Positions 44,093 to 53,475 are shown, counted from the first letter of the stretch. The stretch: 64,000 nucleotides of DNA from CAZFER01 sp964517495 (GCA_964517495.1 CAZFER010000005.1:78017-142016); one strand, 5' to 3'. A program made the numbers and translations. The notes: generated by a model from the letters alone, not told the origin.

Positions 44093-45922
44093 TCACCCCT
44101 TCCCCCAAACCCCCCGCAACCATCCCCCGCGCGTAATCTCCCCCTCAACCTCCCCAACCTCAATCCCCAATTCCCGCGCAATCCCCTCCCACCGCGCTCG
44201 AGTCTCCTCATCCAACACCTTATCCAACTCAGCCGCATGCCCCGGGAAGGCTTCATAGTATTGCCCGATAATATGTTTCCCCCGTTGCCCGGGTTTCTCC
44301 GGTTGAGGGTACAGTCCGTGAAATCCTCCAACCGTGCCCCACCATTGGGCCATGGCGAAATCCGGATCACCCGGCGGAACATCGCTTACATATATTGTGG
44401 CGGTTCCCTGCTCATGGAGGCGGGATTGCACGGTATTAACCGGAACATCCTGCACGGCGCATTGTTCCTGCAACGCCAGCCGCGCAGCCTGGCCAGCGGC
44501 ATCGCCCATTGAAATCCAGATCGGCTCCAGGCGCAAAGCGCAAAAACCCACGTGCGAGGCACTAATCGCCACCGGAACCAGCAGATTCTCCATGGTCTGG
44601 GAAACAATAACCCCATAAGGAATTTGATAAGGCGGGGTGGCTTGATAAAACTCACCGGTGTGTCGGCCTCCACAACGTGGGCCTTCGTGGCCAGTTCCAT
44701 GGCAGTTCAAACTATACTCACCCATCGCAATGGCATTTACCTGCAGAATACCCCGGGCATCCCCTGAAGCGTATTCTGTGTCGCCTTGGGTAAAGATATA
44801 CTGCCCAACCATGCGCCGTGCCTCGCGGATATAAAGTTGAATGGGCAGGTGCTCATTCTCCACAAATTCATCCTTACACCACCCCCATTGACGGGCTTCC
44901 TCCTGAAATTTTTTGGGAACCGCCTCATCATTCTGCAAAAAATAAAGCATCCCAATGTTCCATAACACATGCTGATGATAAATCTTCTCACGGGTGGCTG
45001 CGTCCCCATCTGGCCAGGCATTGTTGATAGACGGCATGGAAAGCCGCACCGGGCAGCGTGAAACATCGTTGATATCGACTTTATCGTTGGGTAGCGCAGG
45101 AATCTGGGCTTTGTAGATAAATACCGGAGGCTGATAACCAAAGACAGCTTTAATTCGCCCATCTTCAAAAAGGGGAAGCAAGCCAAGGTACATTTCCCGG
45201 TCATAACCCTCAGGCGCTTTGGGAGTGATACGGTTCTCGGGATTTTTCGTCATGGTCAGGCGAAAGTTATACCCCTGCACCTGATCATCGGGCTTCTCTG
45301 GGGCTAATGATTCGCCATACTGGCTGTGGCCTTCACGGCCAACACGATAAGGTACACCAGCCATGGCCATCAGGTCACCCTCGTAAGTGGCATCAATAAA
45401 GATTTGTGCGGAAACGGTGTGCTTCCTGCCACTGGCATCTTTAAATGTGGCTTGTTTAATGCGGTCATCATTCAGCGTTAATTCTGATAGAGTCCAGGAT
45501 CGTTGGATTTGTATGCGCGGTTTTTCAGCCAGCATTTCGGTGAAAATTTTCAGATTGACCTTTGGCTCACCATGAGTTCCACGGAAACATTGTTTAGATT
45601 GTGGAGAATCCTCGCCATAGGTTTCACGATAATAATCAGCGATACGCTGCGTAAATTCATAAAACGTACCAGTAATGCCTTCAAACGTGTGGAAATCAGT
45701 ATGAGACAAGCCATTGGTGACCATTCCACCAATTCGCTGGGTGGGTTCAACCAGCAAAACGTCAAATTCATCACCAGCAGCCAAAGCGGCGGCAATACCA
45801 GCAGGAGTAGCCCCATAAACCAATACCTCCGGCGTTTGGGCGTTGACCTTGGTAGAGAATAAAAAAACAAAAAATATTAATGGCATGAAAGTATACAAAA
45901 AGTGCCGTCGGATGGATTTCAT
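44093..45922 (-). CDS. Secreted FAD-dependent oxidoreductase (FAD_oxidored family)
   Basis: A 609-residue exported flavoprotein. Start ATG 45922 has GGAG at 8 nt and a signal peptide (FLYTFMPLIFFVFLFSTKVNA). The FAD-binding Rossmann motif is VLVYGATPAGIAAALAA, then LLVEPTQRIGGMVTNGLSHT, the usual IGG(M)...GL pattern. IFIDATYEGDLMAMAG and GDAAGQAARLALQ are the other conserved segments. This FAD_oxidored family is abundant in Planctomycetes-like genomes with sulfatases; proven reactions are few, and oxidation of a sugar or sugar acid is plausible. The C-terminus is glycine/arginine-rich (RGGWLRGVWGKG). It is a single gene, divergent from the HD-GYP gene. Confidence 0.83.
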   Translation of the reverse strand: MKSIRRHFLYTFMPLIFFVFLFSTKVNAQTPEVLVYGATPAGIAAALAAGDEFDVLLVEPTQRIGGMVTNGLSHTDFHTFEGITGTFYEFTQRIADYYRETYGEDSPQSKQCFRGTHGEPKVNLKIFTEMLAEKPRIQIQRSWTLSELTLNDDRIKQATFKDASGRKHTVSAQIFIDATYEGDLMAMAGVPYRVGREGHSQYGESLAPEKPDDQVQGYNFRLTMTKNPENRITPKAPEGYDREMYLGLLPLFEDGRIKAVFGYQPPVFIYKAQIPALPNDKVDINDVSRCPVRLSMPSINNAWPDGDAATREKIYHQHVLWNIGMLYFLQNDEAVPKKFQEEARQWGWCKDEFVENEHLPIQLYIREARRMVGQYIFTQGDTEYASGDARGILQVNAIAMGEYSLNCHGTGHEGPRCGGRHTGEFYQATPPYQIPYGVIVSQTMENLLVPVAISASHVGFCALRLEPIWISMGDAAGQAARLALQEQCAVQDVPVNTVQSRLHEQGTATIYVSDVPPGDPDFAMAQWWGTVGGFHGLYPQPEKPGQRGKHIIGQYYEAFPGHAAELDKVLDEETRARWEGIARELGIEVGEVEGEITRGGWLRGVWGKG

Positions 45923-46075
45923 GGTTTTAATCTCCTTCAAAGTGATACACCACATTAAAACAGGATGTCATCAACTGCAAGATTTTGACGATATTTTTTT
46001 TATTTGAGAGTGGAGTCGATATACTGAGAAATAGTATAAAATTAGTTAATTTTTGGGGATCGGTTGTTTTGACTT

Positions 46076-47944
46076 ATGAATCAACTCACAAACATCGAGA
46101 TACAAAATCAAGGGCAGATCAAAAATAGTGAAGGGGAGGTTCGTACATTCAAACGAATTTATGAACATTACAGCGGGTGGTTTCTTTTAACCTTTCTGAG
46201 AATCTATTATTCTCGCTTTGTACAAATGCTCGCTCCGCTGGCGGATTATTTGGAAAACCGCATTTTCCCCACAATTCGTGAACGAGAGGACAATGCACTT
46301 GAGATATGGATAGACCAACCCGATGAGGATCTGATTGGCCGGGCCAGGGATAAAGAATACCAATTCCCTCATTCCTCTTATCTTTCAAAACACTTGGCTA
46401 ACTGTGGAATCAGGCGTGTTACTTTGGATGTCCGTTTGGAAAGCGGCCAGATTATCGAATCGTTATTGGTACTATTGTTTGTTCGGTCTTCACCAAAATG
46501 GGAAGGTTTTTCAGTTTTTTTGTCCAGTGAATGGCGGCGTTTGACGATTAAACGTGCAATGCATAATAAGGGTTTTCTTAAATTCTGCGCCTTAATGCGT
46601 TTGGATGAACAAGCACAGCATTATAATGTAACCTATTCATATTGCGAATTGTTTTTTTCAAAGGTTATTCGGGGATATCTTCAAAACCGTGCTCGATTTC
46701 GTGATCATCGAGTATTGCTTTCTTTGGCACCCAAAATCGCTCTTCTTGCATTGGTTTTATTGATATTACCTGTTTTGGTTGGCTTTTTTTATCCAAATGC
46801 TGGATGGATTCTTTGGGGAATCGTAACATTTTTTATGGGAGGCACAGTTTGGCTTGGTATCCATACCTTAGGTTCACTTCAATATGATCGAGAGTATTTT
46901 GAATCCTTAAGCCATGAATTTACTCAACAATTATCTCAATTATCACGCTTCCCTGAAACCAATCCCCATCCCATTTTTCGCATGGATAGCGATGGACATA
47001 TTCTCTTCGCCAACCCTGCCGCCAATAAATTACTGAGCGAGGTTGAAACAGATACCTTCAGCGATCTGATGCCGGATGATCTTTGTGAGCGAATCAGACA
47101 ACTCTTGGAGCGCACCGTGGCAGAACAGCAGATTGAAGTGGAGCGCTTTAAAAAGACAATACGTTATTTAATGGTTCTCTATCCGGATCGTAAATCGATC
47201 TTAATGTTCGGAACGGATATCACCCGCTTGAGGGATACCGAACGCTTGCTTAAAAATTTAAATTTCAACTTCAGTACATTGCTGCGTTCACGCACTGAAC
47301 AATTAAGGAAAACCCAGGATGTTACCATTCTTTCGCTTGCAGGTTTGGCAGAAACCCGTGATCCAGAAACAGGAAGACACTTGGAACGAACCAGGCGCTA
47401 TGTCAAAGCATTGGCAGAATTTCTTAAAAAACACCCCCGATTTCGTTATTTTCTCAATGATACGATGATTGAGAAAATTTATAATTCCACGCCTTTGCAT
47501 GATATTGGAAAGGTGGGAATTCCCGATTCAATTTTATTGAAACCCGGACGTTTAACCCCTGAAGAGTTTGACGAGATGAAGAAACACACTCTTTTTGGGG
47601 GAAGGGCGCTTCAGTTGGCAGATGAAAAATTAGGCTTTGATTCGTTTTTACGGGTGGGCAAAGATATAGCAATCTCCCATCATGAACGATGGGATGGCGC
47701 TGGATACCCGTATGGTTTGCAAGGCGATGATATACCTATACCAGCCCGTTTAATGGCAGTGGCGGATGTATATGATGCACTGGTGAGCCGCCGCCCCTAC
47801 AAAGAACCTTTCTCTCATCAAACCGCCCGAGAAATTATTGAGGGCGATAAGGGAACTCATTTCGATCCGGATGTGGTGGATGCTTTTGTAGCCGTTGATG
47901 ATCAATTTCAACAAATTGCTCAGGATTTTGCTGAAATGGAATAA
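46076..47944 (+). CDS. Membrane PAS/HD-GYP phosphodiesterase
   Basis: A 622-residue protein that should hydrolyse cyclic di-GMP. The N-terminal cytoplasmic region (1-210) is unrecognised. Two hydrophobic helices (about 222-270) are followed by a PAS domain (about 300-395, PIFRMDSDGHILFANPAANK) and the HD-GYP domain (about 415-615). Its markers are ETGRHLERTRRYV, PLHDIGKVGIPD and HHERWDGAGYPYGL, and ADVYDALVSRRPYK follows; metal ligands H, HD, H and HH are all present. An extra N-terminal domain before the membrane part is unusual. A cytochrome gene starts 138 bp downstream on the same strand. Confidence 0.88.
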   Translation: MNQLTNIEIQNQGQIKNSEGEVRTFKRIYEHYSGWFLLTFLRIYYSRFVQMLAPLADYLENRIFPTIREREDNALEIWIDQPDEDLIGRARDKEYQFPHSSYLSKHLANCGIRRVTLDVRLESGQIIESLLVLLFVRSSPKWEGFSVFLSSEWRRLTIKRAMHNKGFLKFCALMRLDEQAQHYNVTYSYCELFFSKVIRGYLQNRARFRDHRVLLSLAPKIALLALVLLILPVLVGFFYPNAGWILWGIVTFFMGGTVWLGIHTLGSLQYDREYFESLSHEFTQQLSQLSRFPETNPHPIFRMDSDGHILFANPAANKLLSEVETDTFSDLMPDDLCERIRQLLERTVAEQQIEVERFKKTIRYLMVLYPDRKSILMFGTDITRLRDTERLLKNLNFNFSTLLRSRTEQLRKTQDVTILSLAGLAETRDPETGRHLERTRRYVKALAEFLKKHPRFRYFLNDTMIEKIYNSTPLHDIGKVGIPDSILLKPGRLTPEEFDEMKKHTLFGGRALQLADEKLGFDSFLRVGKDIAISHHERWDGAGYPYGLQGDDIPIPARLMAVADVYDALVSRRPYKEPFSHQTAREIIEGDKGTHFDPDVVDAFVAVDDQFQQIAQDFAEME

Positions 47945-48082
47945 CCAAACTTTTTGAATCCGTATTTGATGTTCTTATCCATGCGGAGATTGATTTCACA
48001 AAAAGGACAGTATAGATTACCAGCGTGGTTAATGCGGAACCACGTAAAAATCCATAACAATATTATAGATGAGGTTGAAAAC

Positions 48083-48550
48083 ATGAAAAAAATGTATCTG
48101 TATGGTGTCACGGTTTTAATGGTGATTGTCTGTTTGACTTTGGTGGTGAACGAACGAGGACCATGGGGACAGGATAGCGCCGAATCTGCGCAAGAGGCTC
48201 CAAAATCAAAGGTGGGAAAAAATATTCAAGTGCTAACCCACATCGAATCCATTGTTGAACTGCAAACCTTTATGAAAGGTGTGGCTGATTCATTGGGCGT
48301 CACCTGCAAAGAGTGTCATGACTTAAGGGACTTCTCAAAAGATGAGAAAGACAAAAAGTTACTGGCGCGTGAGATGATGAAGATGCAGATGGGGATCAAC
48401 GATCAGTTGAAAAAAATAAACAATACCCTCTACAAAAATACGGATAAAAAACTTCGCGAAGAAGTAACCTGCTTTACCTGCCATCGCGGCCATGAACACC
48501 CCGCCAACAACGCCCAGGAATGGGAAAAGATATTAAAGGGAGTTGAATAA
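48083..48550 (+). CDS. Dihaem c-type cytochrome, reaction-centre-cytochrome-like
   Basis: A 155-residue exported or membrane-anchored cytochrome. An N-terminal hydrophobic helix (YGVTVLMVIVCLTLVV, residues 7-22) precedes a soluble part with two haem-binding motifs, CKECH (75-79) and CFTCH (130-134). The surroundings FMKGVADSLGVTCKECHDLR and EMMKMQMGIN match the CytoC_RC-type family that I recall from Acidobacteria and other non-phototrophs, where it usually has two haems. Methionines between the motifs (MMKMQM) are candidate axial ligands. ATG 48083 has GAGG at 8 nt. A strong terminator follows directly. It is probably a periplasmic electron carrier. Confidence 0.85.
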   Translation: MKKMYLYGVTVLMVIVCLTLVVNERGPWGQDSAESAQEAPKSKVGKNIQVLTHIESIVELQTFMKGVADSLGVTCKECHDLRDFSKDEKDKKLLAREMMKMQMGINDQLKKINNTLYKNTDKKLREEVTCFTCHRGHEHPANNAQEWEKILKGVE

Positions 48551-48564
48551 AACAAGTGATTATT

Positions 48565-48614
48565 CCCACTTGGCTAGCTGCGATACAATATCGCAACTAG
48601 CCTTGTGGGATTTT
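48565..48614 (+). terminator. Strong Rho-independent terminator after cytochrome gene
   Basis: CCCAC, GGCTAG and TGCGATA (48565-48585) pair with TATCGCA, CTAGCC and GTGGG (48589-48609) to give an 18-bp interrupted stem with loop CAA, followed by ATTTTGT. It separates the cytochrome gene from the DarT-DarG pair. Confidence 0.87.
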
Positions 48615-48654
48615 GTCTGATTCATTCTCATTGTGTGGAGGGCATTTTTTTAGC

Positions 48655-49296
48655 ATGCCACAGCCACTTAATCCTAAAATCTATCATATCTTGCATGTGA
48701 ATCGGCTACCATCAATTGTTGAATGTAAATGTCTCTGGTGTGATAAAGAAGTGATTCGTCAAAAACTACCGGGTTCAACAATTGGCTTGAATACCATTAA
48801 AAGTCGACGTCTTAATGAACTTACCTTGCGTAATTATCCCGATTTATATGTTGGTGATTGTGTACCTTTTTATTTTTGTCCCCGTTGCATTATGCTTTAT
48901 ATGATTTATCAAGCGAATTCTCCTGAATTGATATATAAGGGAGGTCAAGAATCAATAATCCATCTTGAAGCCAACCTTCATGATGTTGTGAATTGGGCGA
49001 ATGAGAACGATATGAGGTGGGCTTTCACCACTTCGAATGCTGGATCAAGATATTTTGATGACTTCAACACACTTTCTAAATTAAGTGAAATCAATTGGGA
49101 AGCAATTAACGCTAGAAATTGCAGTGATTGCAAACTTGGAAAACAAACTGAGTTTTTAATCGAACATTCGTTACCGTGGTTTCTCGTTTTTTTTATAAGT
49201 GTATATTCTGCTAAAATATTTAAAGTGGTTCATAAGATTCTGGAAAAAAGCAGTCATAAACCAAACATTGGAATAATGCGGGAATGGTATTATTGA
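48655..49296 (+). CDS. darT: DarT toxin: DNA thymidine ADP-ribosyltransferase
   Basis: A 213-residue DarT-family (DUF4433) enzyme that uses NAD to ADP-ribosylate thymidine in single-stranded DNA and so blocks replication. Family hallmarks are KIYHILHVNRLPSI at the N-terminus, VPFYFCPRCIMLYMIYQAN (70-88), RWAFTTSNAG, EINWEAINAR and GKQTEFLIEH, whose E166 is the expected catalytic glutamate. R51 matches the conserved arginine, and the C-terminal EWYY is typical. ATG 48655 (MPQPLNPK) is the usual family start; an upstream ATG at 48613 would add 14 residues. The antitoxin gene darG follows after 16 bp. A DNA target motif cannot be predicted. Confidence 0.92.
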   Translation: MPQPLNPKIYHILHVNRLPSIVECKCLWCDKEVIRQKLPGSTIGLNTIKSRRLNELTLRNYPDLYVGDCVPFYFCPRCIMLYMIYQANSPELIYKGGQESIIHLEANLHDVVNWANENDMRWAFTTSNAGSRYFDDFNTLSKLSEINWEAINARNCSDCKLGKQTEFLIEHSLPWFLVFFISVYSAKIFKVVHKILEKSSHKPNIGIMREWYY

Positions 49297-49312
49297 TAAG
49301 AGGAGGCACCTA

Positions 49313-50362
49313 ATGATTCAATTCAAAGCTGGCAACATCTTCGATGAAGACGTTGAAGCCTTGGTTAATACCGTTAATTGCGTTGGTGTCATGGGACGAG
49401 GCCTTGCCCTTCAATTTAAAAAAACTTTCCCAGAGAATTATAAAGCGTATGCCGCTGCCTGTAAGCGTGGAGATGTAAAGCAAGGTCGAATGTTCGTTTA
49501 TGAGATGGATAGGTTAACTTATCCACGATATATCATTAACTTTCCAACTAAAAGGCATTGGCGGGCTCGAAGCTCTTTGGAAGATATTGAATCAGGTCTT
49601 GAAGCGCTTGTGAATGAAATCCATCTGCGAAATATTCATTCAATTGCAATACCTCCTTTAGGAAGTGGATTGGGAGGACTTAAATGGACTCAAGTAAGGA
49701 AACGTATTGAAAATACACTTTCAGAATTAAACAATGTCCAAATTATAGTTTTTGAACCCAAGGGAGCACCTCATGCGAAGAACATTTCTCGTCATAATAA
49801 TGCCCCTTCTATGACGAAGGGGCGGGCTGCACTCATTGAATTGATGGATCGTTATTTAGCTGGTTTACTCGATCCATTCATCACTCTTTTAGAAATTCAT
49901 AAACTTATGTATTTCATGCAGGAGGCAGGGGAACCATTGCAACTTGAATATAAAAAAGGACCATACGGACCCTATGCGGAACAACTTCGCCATCTTTTGA
50001 ATCGAATAGAAGGACACTTTGTATTTGGATATGCTGACGGGGGAGATTCACCTGATAAGCAACTTAAATTGGTTCCTGGAATTGTGGAAAATGCACGATC
50101 TTTCTTAAATAAACACCCAATAACCAATGCCCGTTTTGACCGAGTGGCTGATTTGATCGAGGGATTTGAATCCTCTTTTGGCCTTGAACTTTTGTCTACT
50201 GTGCATTGGGTAATCAAAAAGGAATCCGCCCATACAATGGATGGAGTGATCAATAATACTTATGAATGGAATGAGCGTAAAAAGCAATTTTCACCGAGGC
50301 AGATAACAATTGCGGCTCAAGTCTTAAAACAAAAAGGGTGGATTGAAGAAACGATTTGCTAA
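49313..50362 (+). CDS. darG: DarG antitoxin: macrodomain DNA ADP-ribosyl hydrolase
   Basis: A 349-residue antitoxin. The N-terminal macrodomain (1-155) has FKAGNIFDEDVEALVNTVNC, VGVMGRGLALQFKKTFP and the ribose-binding loop PPLGSGLGGLKW; it removes ADP-ribose from DNA. The C-terminal part (about 170-349, with RAALIELMDRYLAGLLDPFI and PYGPYAEQLRHLL) is the second DarG domain that binds and blocks DarT. AGGAGG lies close before the ATG. Presence of both domains implies an intact two-mode antitoxin. DarTG pairs are known anti-phage defence and toxin-antitoxin systems. Confidence 0.92.
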   Translation: MIQFKAGNIFDEDVEALVNTVNCVGVMGRGLALQFKKTFPENYKAYAAACKRGDVKQGRMFVYEMDRLTYPRYIINFPTKRHWRARSSLEDIESGLEALVNEIHLRNIHSIAIPPLGSGLGGLKWTQVRKRIENTLSELNNVQIIVFEPKGAPHAKNISRHNNAPSMTKGRAALIELMDRYLAGLLDPFITLLEIHKLMYFMQEAGEPLQLEYKKGPYGPYAEQLRHLLNRIEGHFVFGYADGGDSPDKQLKLVPGIVENARSFLNKHPITNARFDRVADLIEGFESSFGLELLSTVHWVIKKESAHTMDGVINNTYEWNERKKQFSPRQITIAAQVLKQKGWIEETIC

Positions 50363-50386
50363 AAATTCCATAATGTAATTGAATAC

Positions 50387-50620
50387 TCAAATTCCTTTCA
50401 TGTATTCTGGATTAGCACTTAAATCATGCGGGGCATTATCCATCATACCAATAATTCCTATACGGAGAGCAATGTCATAACAATTTCCCGATTCATTTCC
50501 TTTGTGTGTTTCTTTTTCATCGAGAATTGTTATCGTAACTTGCTCCTGTTCACACATTGATAATGGCTCAAGTGGCCGCAATAACCCATTTTCATAAACA
50601 GCCTTTAAACTTTTTCCCAT
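50387..50620 (-). CDS. AF2212-like (DUF104) antitoxin-type protein
   Basis: A 77-residue protein with the DUF104 signature KSLKAVYENGLLRPLEPL followed by EQVTITILDEKE, a small beta-rich unit that serves as antitoxin for PIN toxins in VapBC-like pairs. A helical tail (MDNAPHDLSANPEYMKG) follows, as in other members. ATG 50620 was chosen because GGAG lies 9 nt upstream. No PIN-domain gene is found downstream; the next gene in that direction is darG on the opposite strand. It may therefore be an orphan beside the DarTG pair. Confidence 0.8.
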   Translation of the reverse strand: MGKSLKAVYENGLLRPLEPLSMCEQEQVTITILDEKETHKGNESGNCYDIALRIGIIGMMDNAPHDLSANPEYMKGI

Positions 50621-50742
50621 TTTCGGTTTCTCCTGACCATTAATTGCTACTTTATTATACATTATGCTTGAATGAAAAAAAAATCTATTGTTGTCCTAAA
50701 TAGGTGTTTCATGTGTTTTGTGTGAGGTGTTGATCGAATTTC

Positions 50743-51531
50743 TTAAACCAAGATATTTTTCATGTGACTATAATAGAGTTTAGAATTTTGCGTTTCCATT
50801 ATCTCCTCAATCCGCTCAATAACCGTTTGGCATAACAATGGATGCGCATTTAGATAAGGGGCAATTATGGTTTTGATCTGAGGATGCTTTTGGTTGAATT
50901 GGGTAGTAATGGTTTGAACCTTTTGAAAGAGATAACCATGAAAAATCAGAAATGGAAATAAAAGCACATTGGAATAACCCATGGGAACGGTTTTTTCCAG
51001 TGTCTCCTCCAGTGAGGGAGAAGCCATAGCCAGATATCCCACTTCCGCCCAGGAAAATTGCAATGATTCCCACAACATACGGCTGAGCTTGTAAACATCC
51101 GAATTGGCTTCCAAATCACGGCTGCCTCGTCCAACGACGATGAGCATGGTTTCTTTACGGGAAAATTGAAGCGATTCATTAATGCGTTGTTGCGACAATT
51201 GAATGATATTGGAATGAAGGTGAAGCGGCCCTCCATATTTAAATTCAATGTGCGGATATTGATAGTGGGCTTTTCTAAGTTGCTTGGGAATATCTTCTTT
51301 AACATGCCCAGCAGCTAGTAAGAGTATGGGTATTGCAATGATTGTCTGGACTCCTTGAGTGTGGCACCGTTCAATCGCTGTTTCAATGGTGGGTTCGGCC
51401 AATTCAAGGAATCCATATTCCACAATATGAAAAGGCATTTCTTTCCTAATTTTTTCAACCATTCGATTGAATTCCTGGGTACCAAGCTCATCCTTCGTCC
51501 CATGTCCTACAAGTAATATGGCTGTATTCAT
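50743..51531 (-). CDS. cbiX: Sirohydrochlorin cobaltochelatase/ferrochelatase (CbiX-like)
   Basis: A 262-residue class II chelatase with two CbiX modules. The first has LLVGHGTKDE (His10) and AAGHVKEDIP (His76), the two metal-delivering histidines. The second begins VVGRGSRDLEAN, the Arg-containing form usual in the second half of the long CbiX proteins. It inserts Co2+ (B12 path) or Fe2+ (sirohaem path) into sirohydrochlorin in the cytoplasm. It is a single gene with no other corrin or sirohaem gene nearby, so which metal it uses remains open. Confidence 0.87.
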   Translation of the reverse strand: MNTAILLVGHGTKDELGTQEFNRMVEKIRKEMPFHIVEYGFLELAEPTIETAIERCHTQGVQTIIAIPILLLAAGHVKEDIPKQLRKAHYQYPHIEFKYGGPLHLHSNIIQLSQQRINESLQFSRKETMLIVVGRGSRDLEANSDVYKLSRMLWESLQFSWAEVGYLAMASPSLEETLEKTVPMGYSNVLLFPFLIFHGYLFQKVQTITTQFNQKHPQIKTIIAPYLNAHPLLCQTVIERIEEIMETQNSKLYYSHMKNILV

Positions 51532-52182
51532 GGTTTAACCTTCAAGACATATGTCACTATCTACTCCCATATTGCTGATACTTTGCTTTTTTATTATAAC
51601 ATAACTGCTTGATGTTTAACGCTTTAGTGTTGATTGCCCAAACTGCAATAAACGTTTGAAGCATTTTTTTCAGCATTAATAGAAATCATAAAGTCGAATT
51701 AGAGATTTTTTCAAATTATTTAAAAGTTGCTTAATCCCTTTGATTTCTGAATTTATGTTGGAATTTAGTTTATTATTGATCTTCCCCTGGATTGATCATT
51801 GACCTTGGGATTATCATAATGATTGAATAACTATATATTATATGGTGAATTACTCTGTGATAATTATATTTTCATTGCTATAATTTTTTGAACGATAAAG
51901 GTTAAACTGTCAATGACTTGATAATCTGATAATCAATAAATTAGCAACCTTAAATTTAGTAAAATGTCAACCAGAGAATAACCAACAAATGGGGAATAGA
52001 GAATGTCATGAAGGGTGACTGGAAAAACAGTCGAACAACCCCATTCCCCTCCCAAGACTGGGAGGGGCTAGGGGAGGGTTGAAGGATTAACGCACAATCT
52101 TATATGAAGTAGAATTTCCTCATTTAACAGTGGTGATGAATAAATATATTTACTATTTAGAGACAAGGAGCTTTATTACATC
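51532..52182. other. Long A+T-rich intergenic region upstream of enolase
   Basis: A 651-bp gap between divergent cbiX and eno. It is A+T-rich over 51540-52000. It contains a half copy of the family A repeat at 52041-52085 and a small hairpin GACTG-gaaaaa-CAGTC near 52017-52032. AAGGAG lies about 11 nt before the enolase ATG. I see no open frame with a plausible ribosome-binding site and no tRNA. Confidence 0.45.
52041..52085. repeat. Half copy of family A repeat core
   Basis: CCATTCCCCTCCCAAGACTG and GGAGGGGCTAGGGGAGGGTT repeat the left arm of the elements at 5513-5622, 21869-22054 and 31271-31457. The right arm and both termini are missing. Confidence 0.8.
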
Positions 52183-53475
52183 ATGGTTGAAACAAGCAAT
52201 ATTAAGAATGTACATGCCCGGGAGATATTGGATTCACGCGGTAATCCAACCGTGGAAGTGGATGTTGTGCTGGAAGGTGGAGTGATTGGTCGAGCCGCTG
52301 TTCCCTCTGGAGCATCGACAGGAGAGCATGAAGCGATTGAATTACGGGATGGAGATAAAGGACGTTATGTCGGTAAAGGCGTGAAAAAAGCAGTTACCAA
52401 CGTAAATGATATCATCGCTCCCGCTTTAAAAGGACGCGTTGCACTTGACCAACTTGGTATTGACCGGATTATGCTGGAACTGGATGGCACTCCCAATAAG
52501 TCAAAATTGGGTGCGAACGCTATATTAGGGGTATCCCTGGCAACCGCTCGGGCCGCATCTAATCTTCTAAATTTACCGCTTTACCGTTATTTGGGAGGAG
52601 CCAACCCTTATTTATTGCCGGTTCCCATGATGAATATTTTAAATGGCGGCGAACATGCCGATAATAATTTGGATATTCAGGAATGTATGATTATTCCCCA
52701 CGGTGCCCCGAGTTTTAAAGAAGCATTGCGAATTGGGGCAGAAGTGTTTCATACTCTTAAAAAAGTCCTGGCTGTACAGGGGAAAAATACCGCCGTTGGA
52801 GACGAGGGTGGTTTTGCCCCGGAAGTGGCCTCTAACGAAGAAGGATTATCAGTAATCATCCAGGCCATTGAAAAGGCTGGATATAAACCAGGTGAAGAAG
52901 TCTCCCTGGCATTGGATGTGGCGTCAAGTGAATTCTATGACAAGGATACAAAGACTTACGTTCTCAGTGCAGAAGCACAACCCAAAAAATCAGCGGAAGA
53001 ACTCATCACATTTTATGATGAATTGTGCAACAAATATCCCATTCTTTCCATTGAGGACGGAATGGACGAAAATGATTGGGATGGCTGGCAAAAGTTGACA
53101 GCCAAATTGGGCGATAAAATCCAATTGGTGGGCGATGACCTTTTTGTGACCAATAAAGAGCGTTTATGCAAAGGCATCGATCAGGGAATTGGAAACTCGA
53201 TATTAATTAAGTTGAATCAAATTGGTTCGTTAAGCGAAACCCTTGAAGTAATTGAAATCGCTAAAAAAGCAGGCTATAACAACGTGATCTCTCACCGTAG
53301 TGGTGAAACAGAAGATTCAACCATCGCTGATTTATCAGTGGCTACCAATGCCGGACAAATAAAAACTGGTTCATTATGCCGCACTGATCGCGTCTGTAAA
53401 TATAATCAGTTGTTGCGCATTGAAGAAGAACTGGGTGAGACCGCTATTTATTTGGGAAAAAAAGTTTTCAATTAA
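52183..53475 (+). CDS. eno: Enolase
   Basis: A 430-residue glycolytic enzyme that interconverts 2-phosphoglycerate and phosphoenolpyruvate; it is also often part of RNA degradosomes. Family sequences are complete: the N-terminus NVHAREILDSRGNPTVEVDV, the metal-binding loop PSGASTGEHEAIELRDGD, GEHADNNLDIQECMI, GDEGGFAP (about 206), SIEDGMDENDWDGW, GDDLFVTN, the catalytic-lysine region ILIKLNQIG (about 343) and SHRSGETEDSTIADLSVAT. Length is normal. An FtsB-like gene follows 64 bp downstream, an arrangement also common in other bacteria (eno next to ftsB). Confidence 0.97.
   Translation: MVETSNIKNVHAREILDSRGNPTVEVDVVLEGGVIGRAAVPSGASTGEHEAIELRDGDKGRYVGKGVKKAVTNVNDIIAPALKGRVALDQLGIDRIMLELDGTPNKSKLGANAILGVSLATARAASNLLNLPLYRYLGGANPYLLPVPMMNILNGGEHADNNLDIQECMIIPHGAPSFKEALRIGAEVFHTLKKVLAVQGKNTAVGDEGGFAPEVASNEEGLSVIIQAIEKAGYKPGEEVSLALDVASSEFYDKDTKTYVLSAEAQPKKSAEELITFYDELCNKYPILSIEDGMDENDWDGWQKLTAKLGDKIQLVGDDLFVTNKERLCKGIDQGIGNSILIKLNQIGSLSETLEVIEIAKKAGYNNVISHRSGETEDSTIADLSVATNAGQIKTGSLCRTDRVCKYNQLLRIEEELGETAIYLGKKVFN

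Noticed and set aside
44081..44512. Proline-rich 143-codon frame at the 3' end of the FAD oxidoreductase gene
   Set aside because: It reads the complement of glycine/arginine codons of the oxidoreductase; composition explains it.
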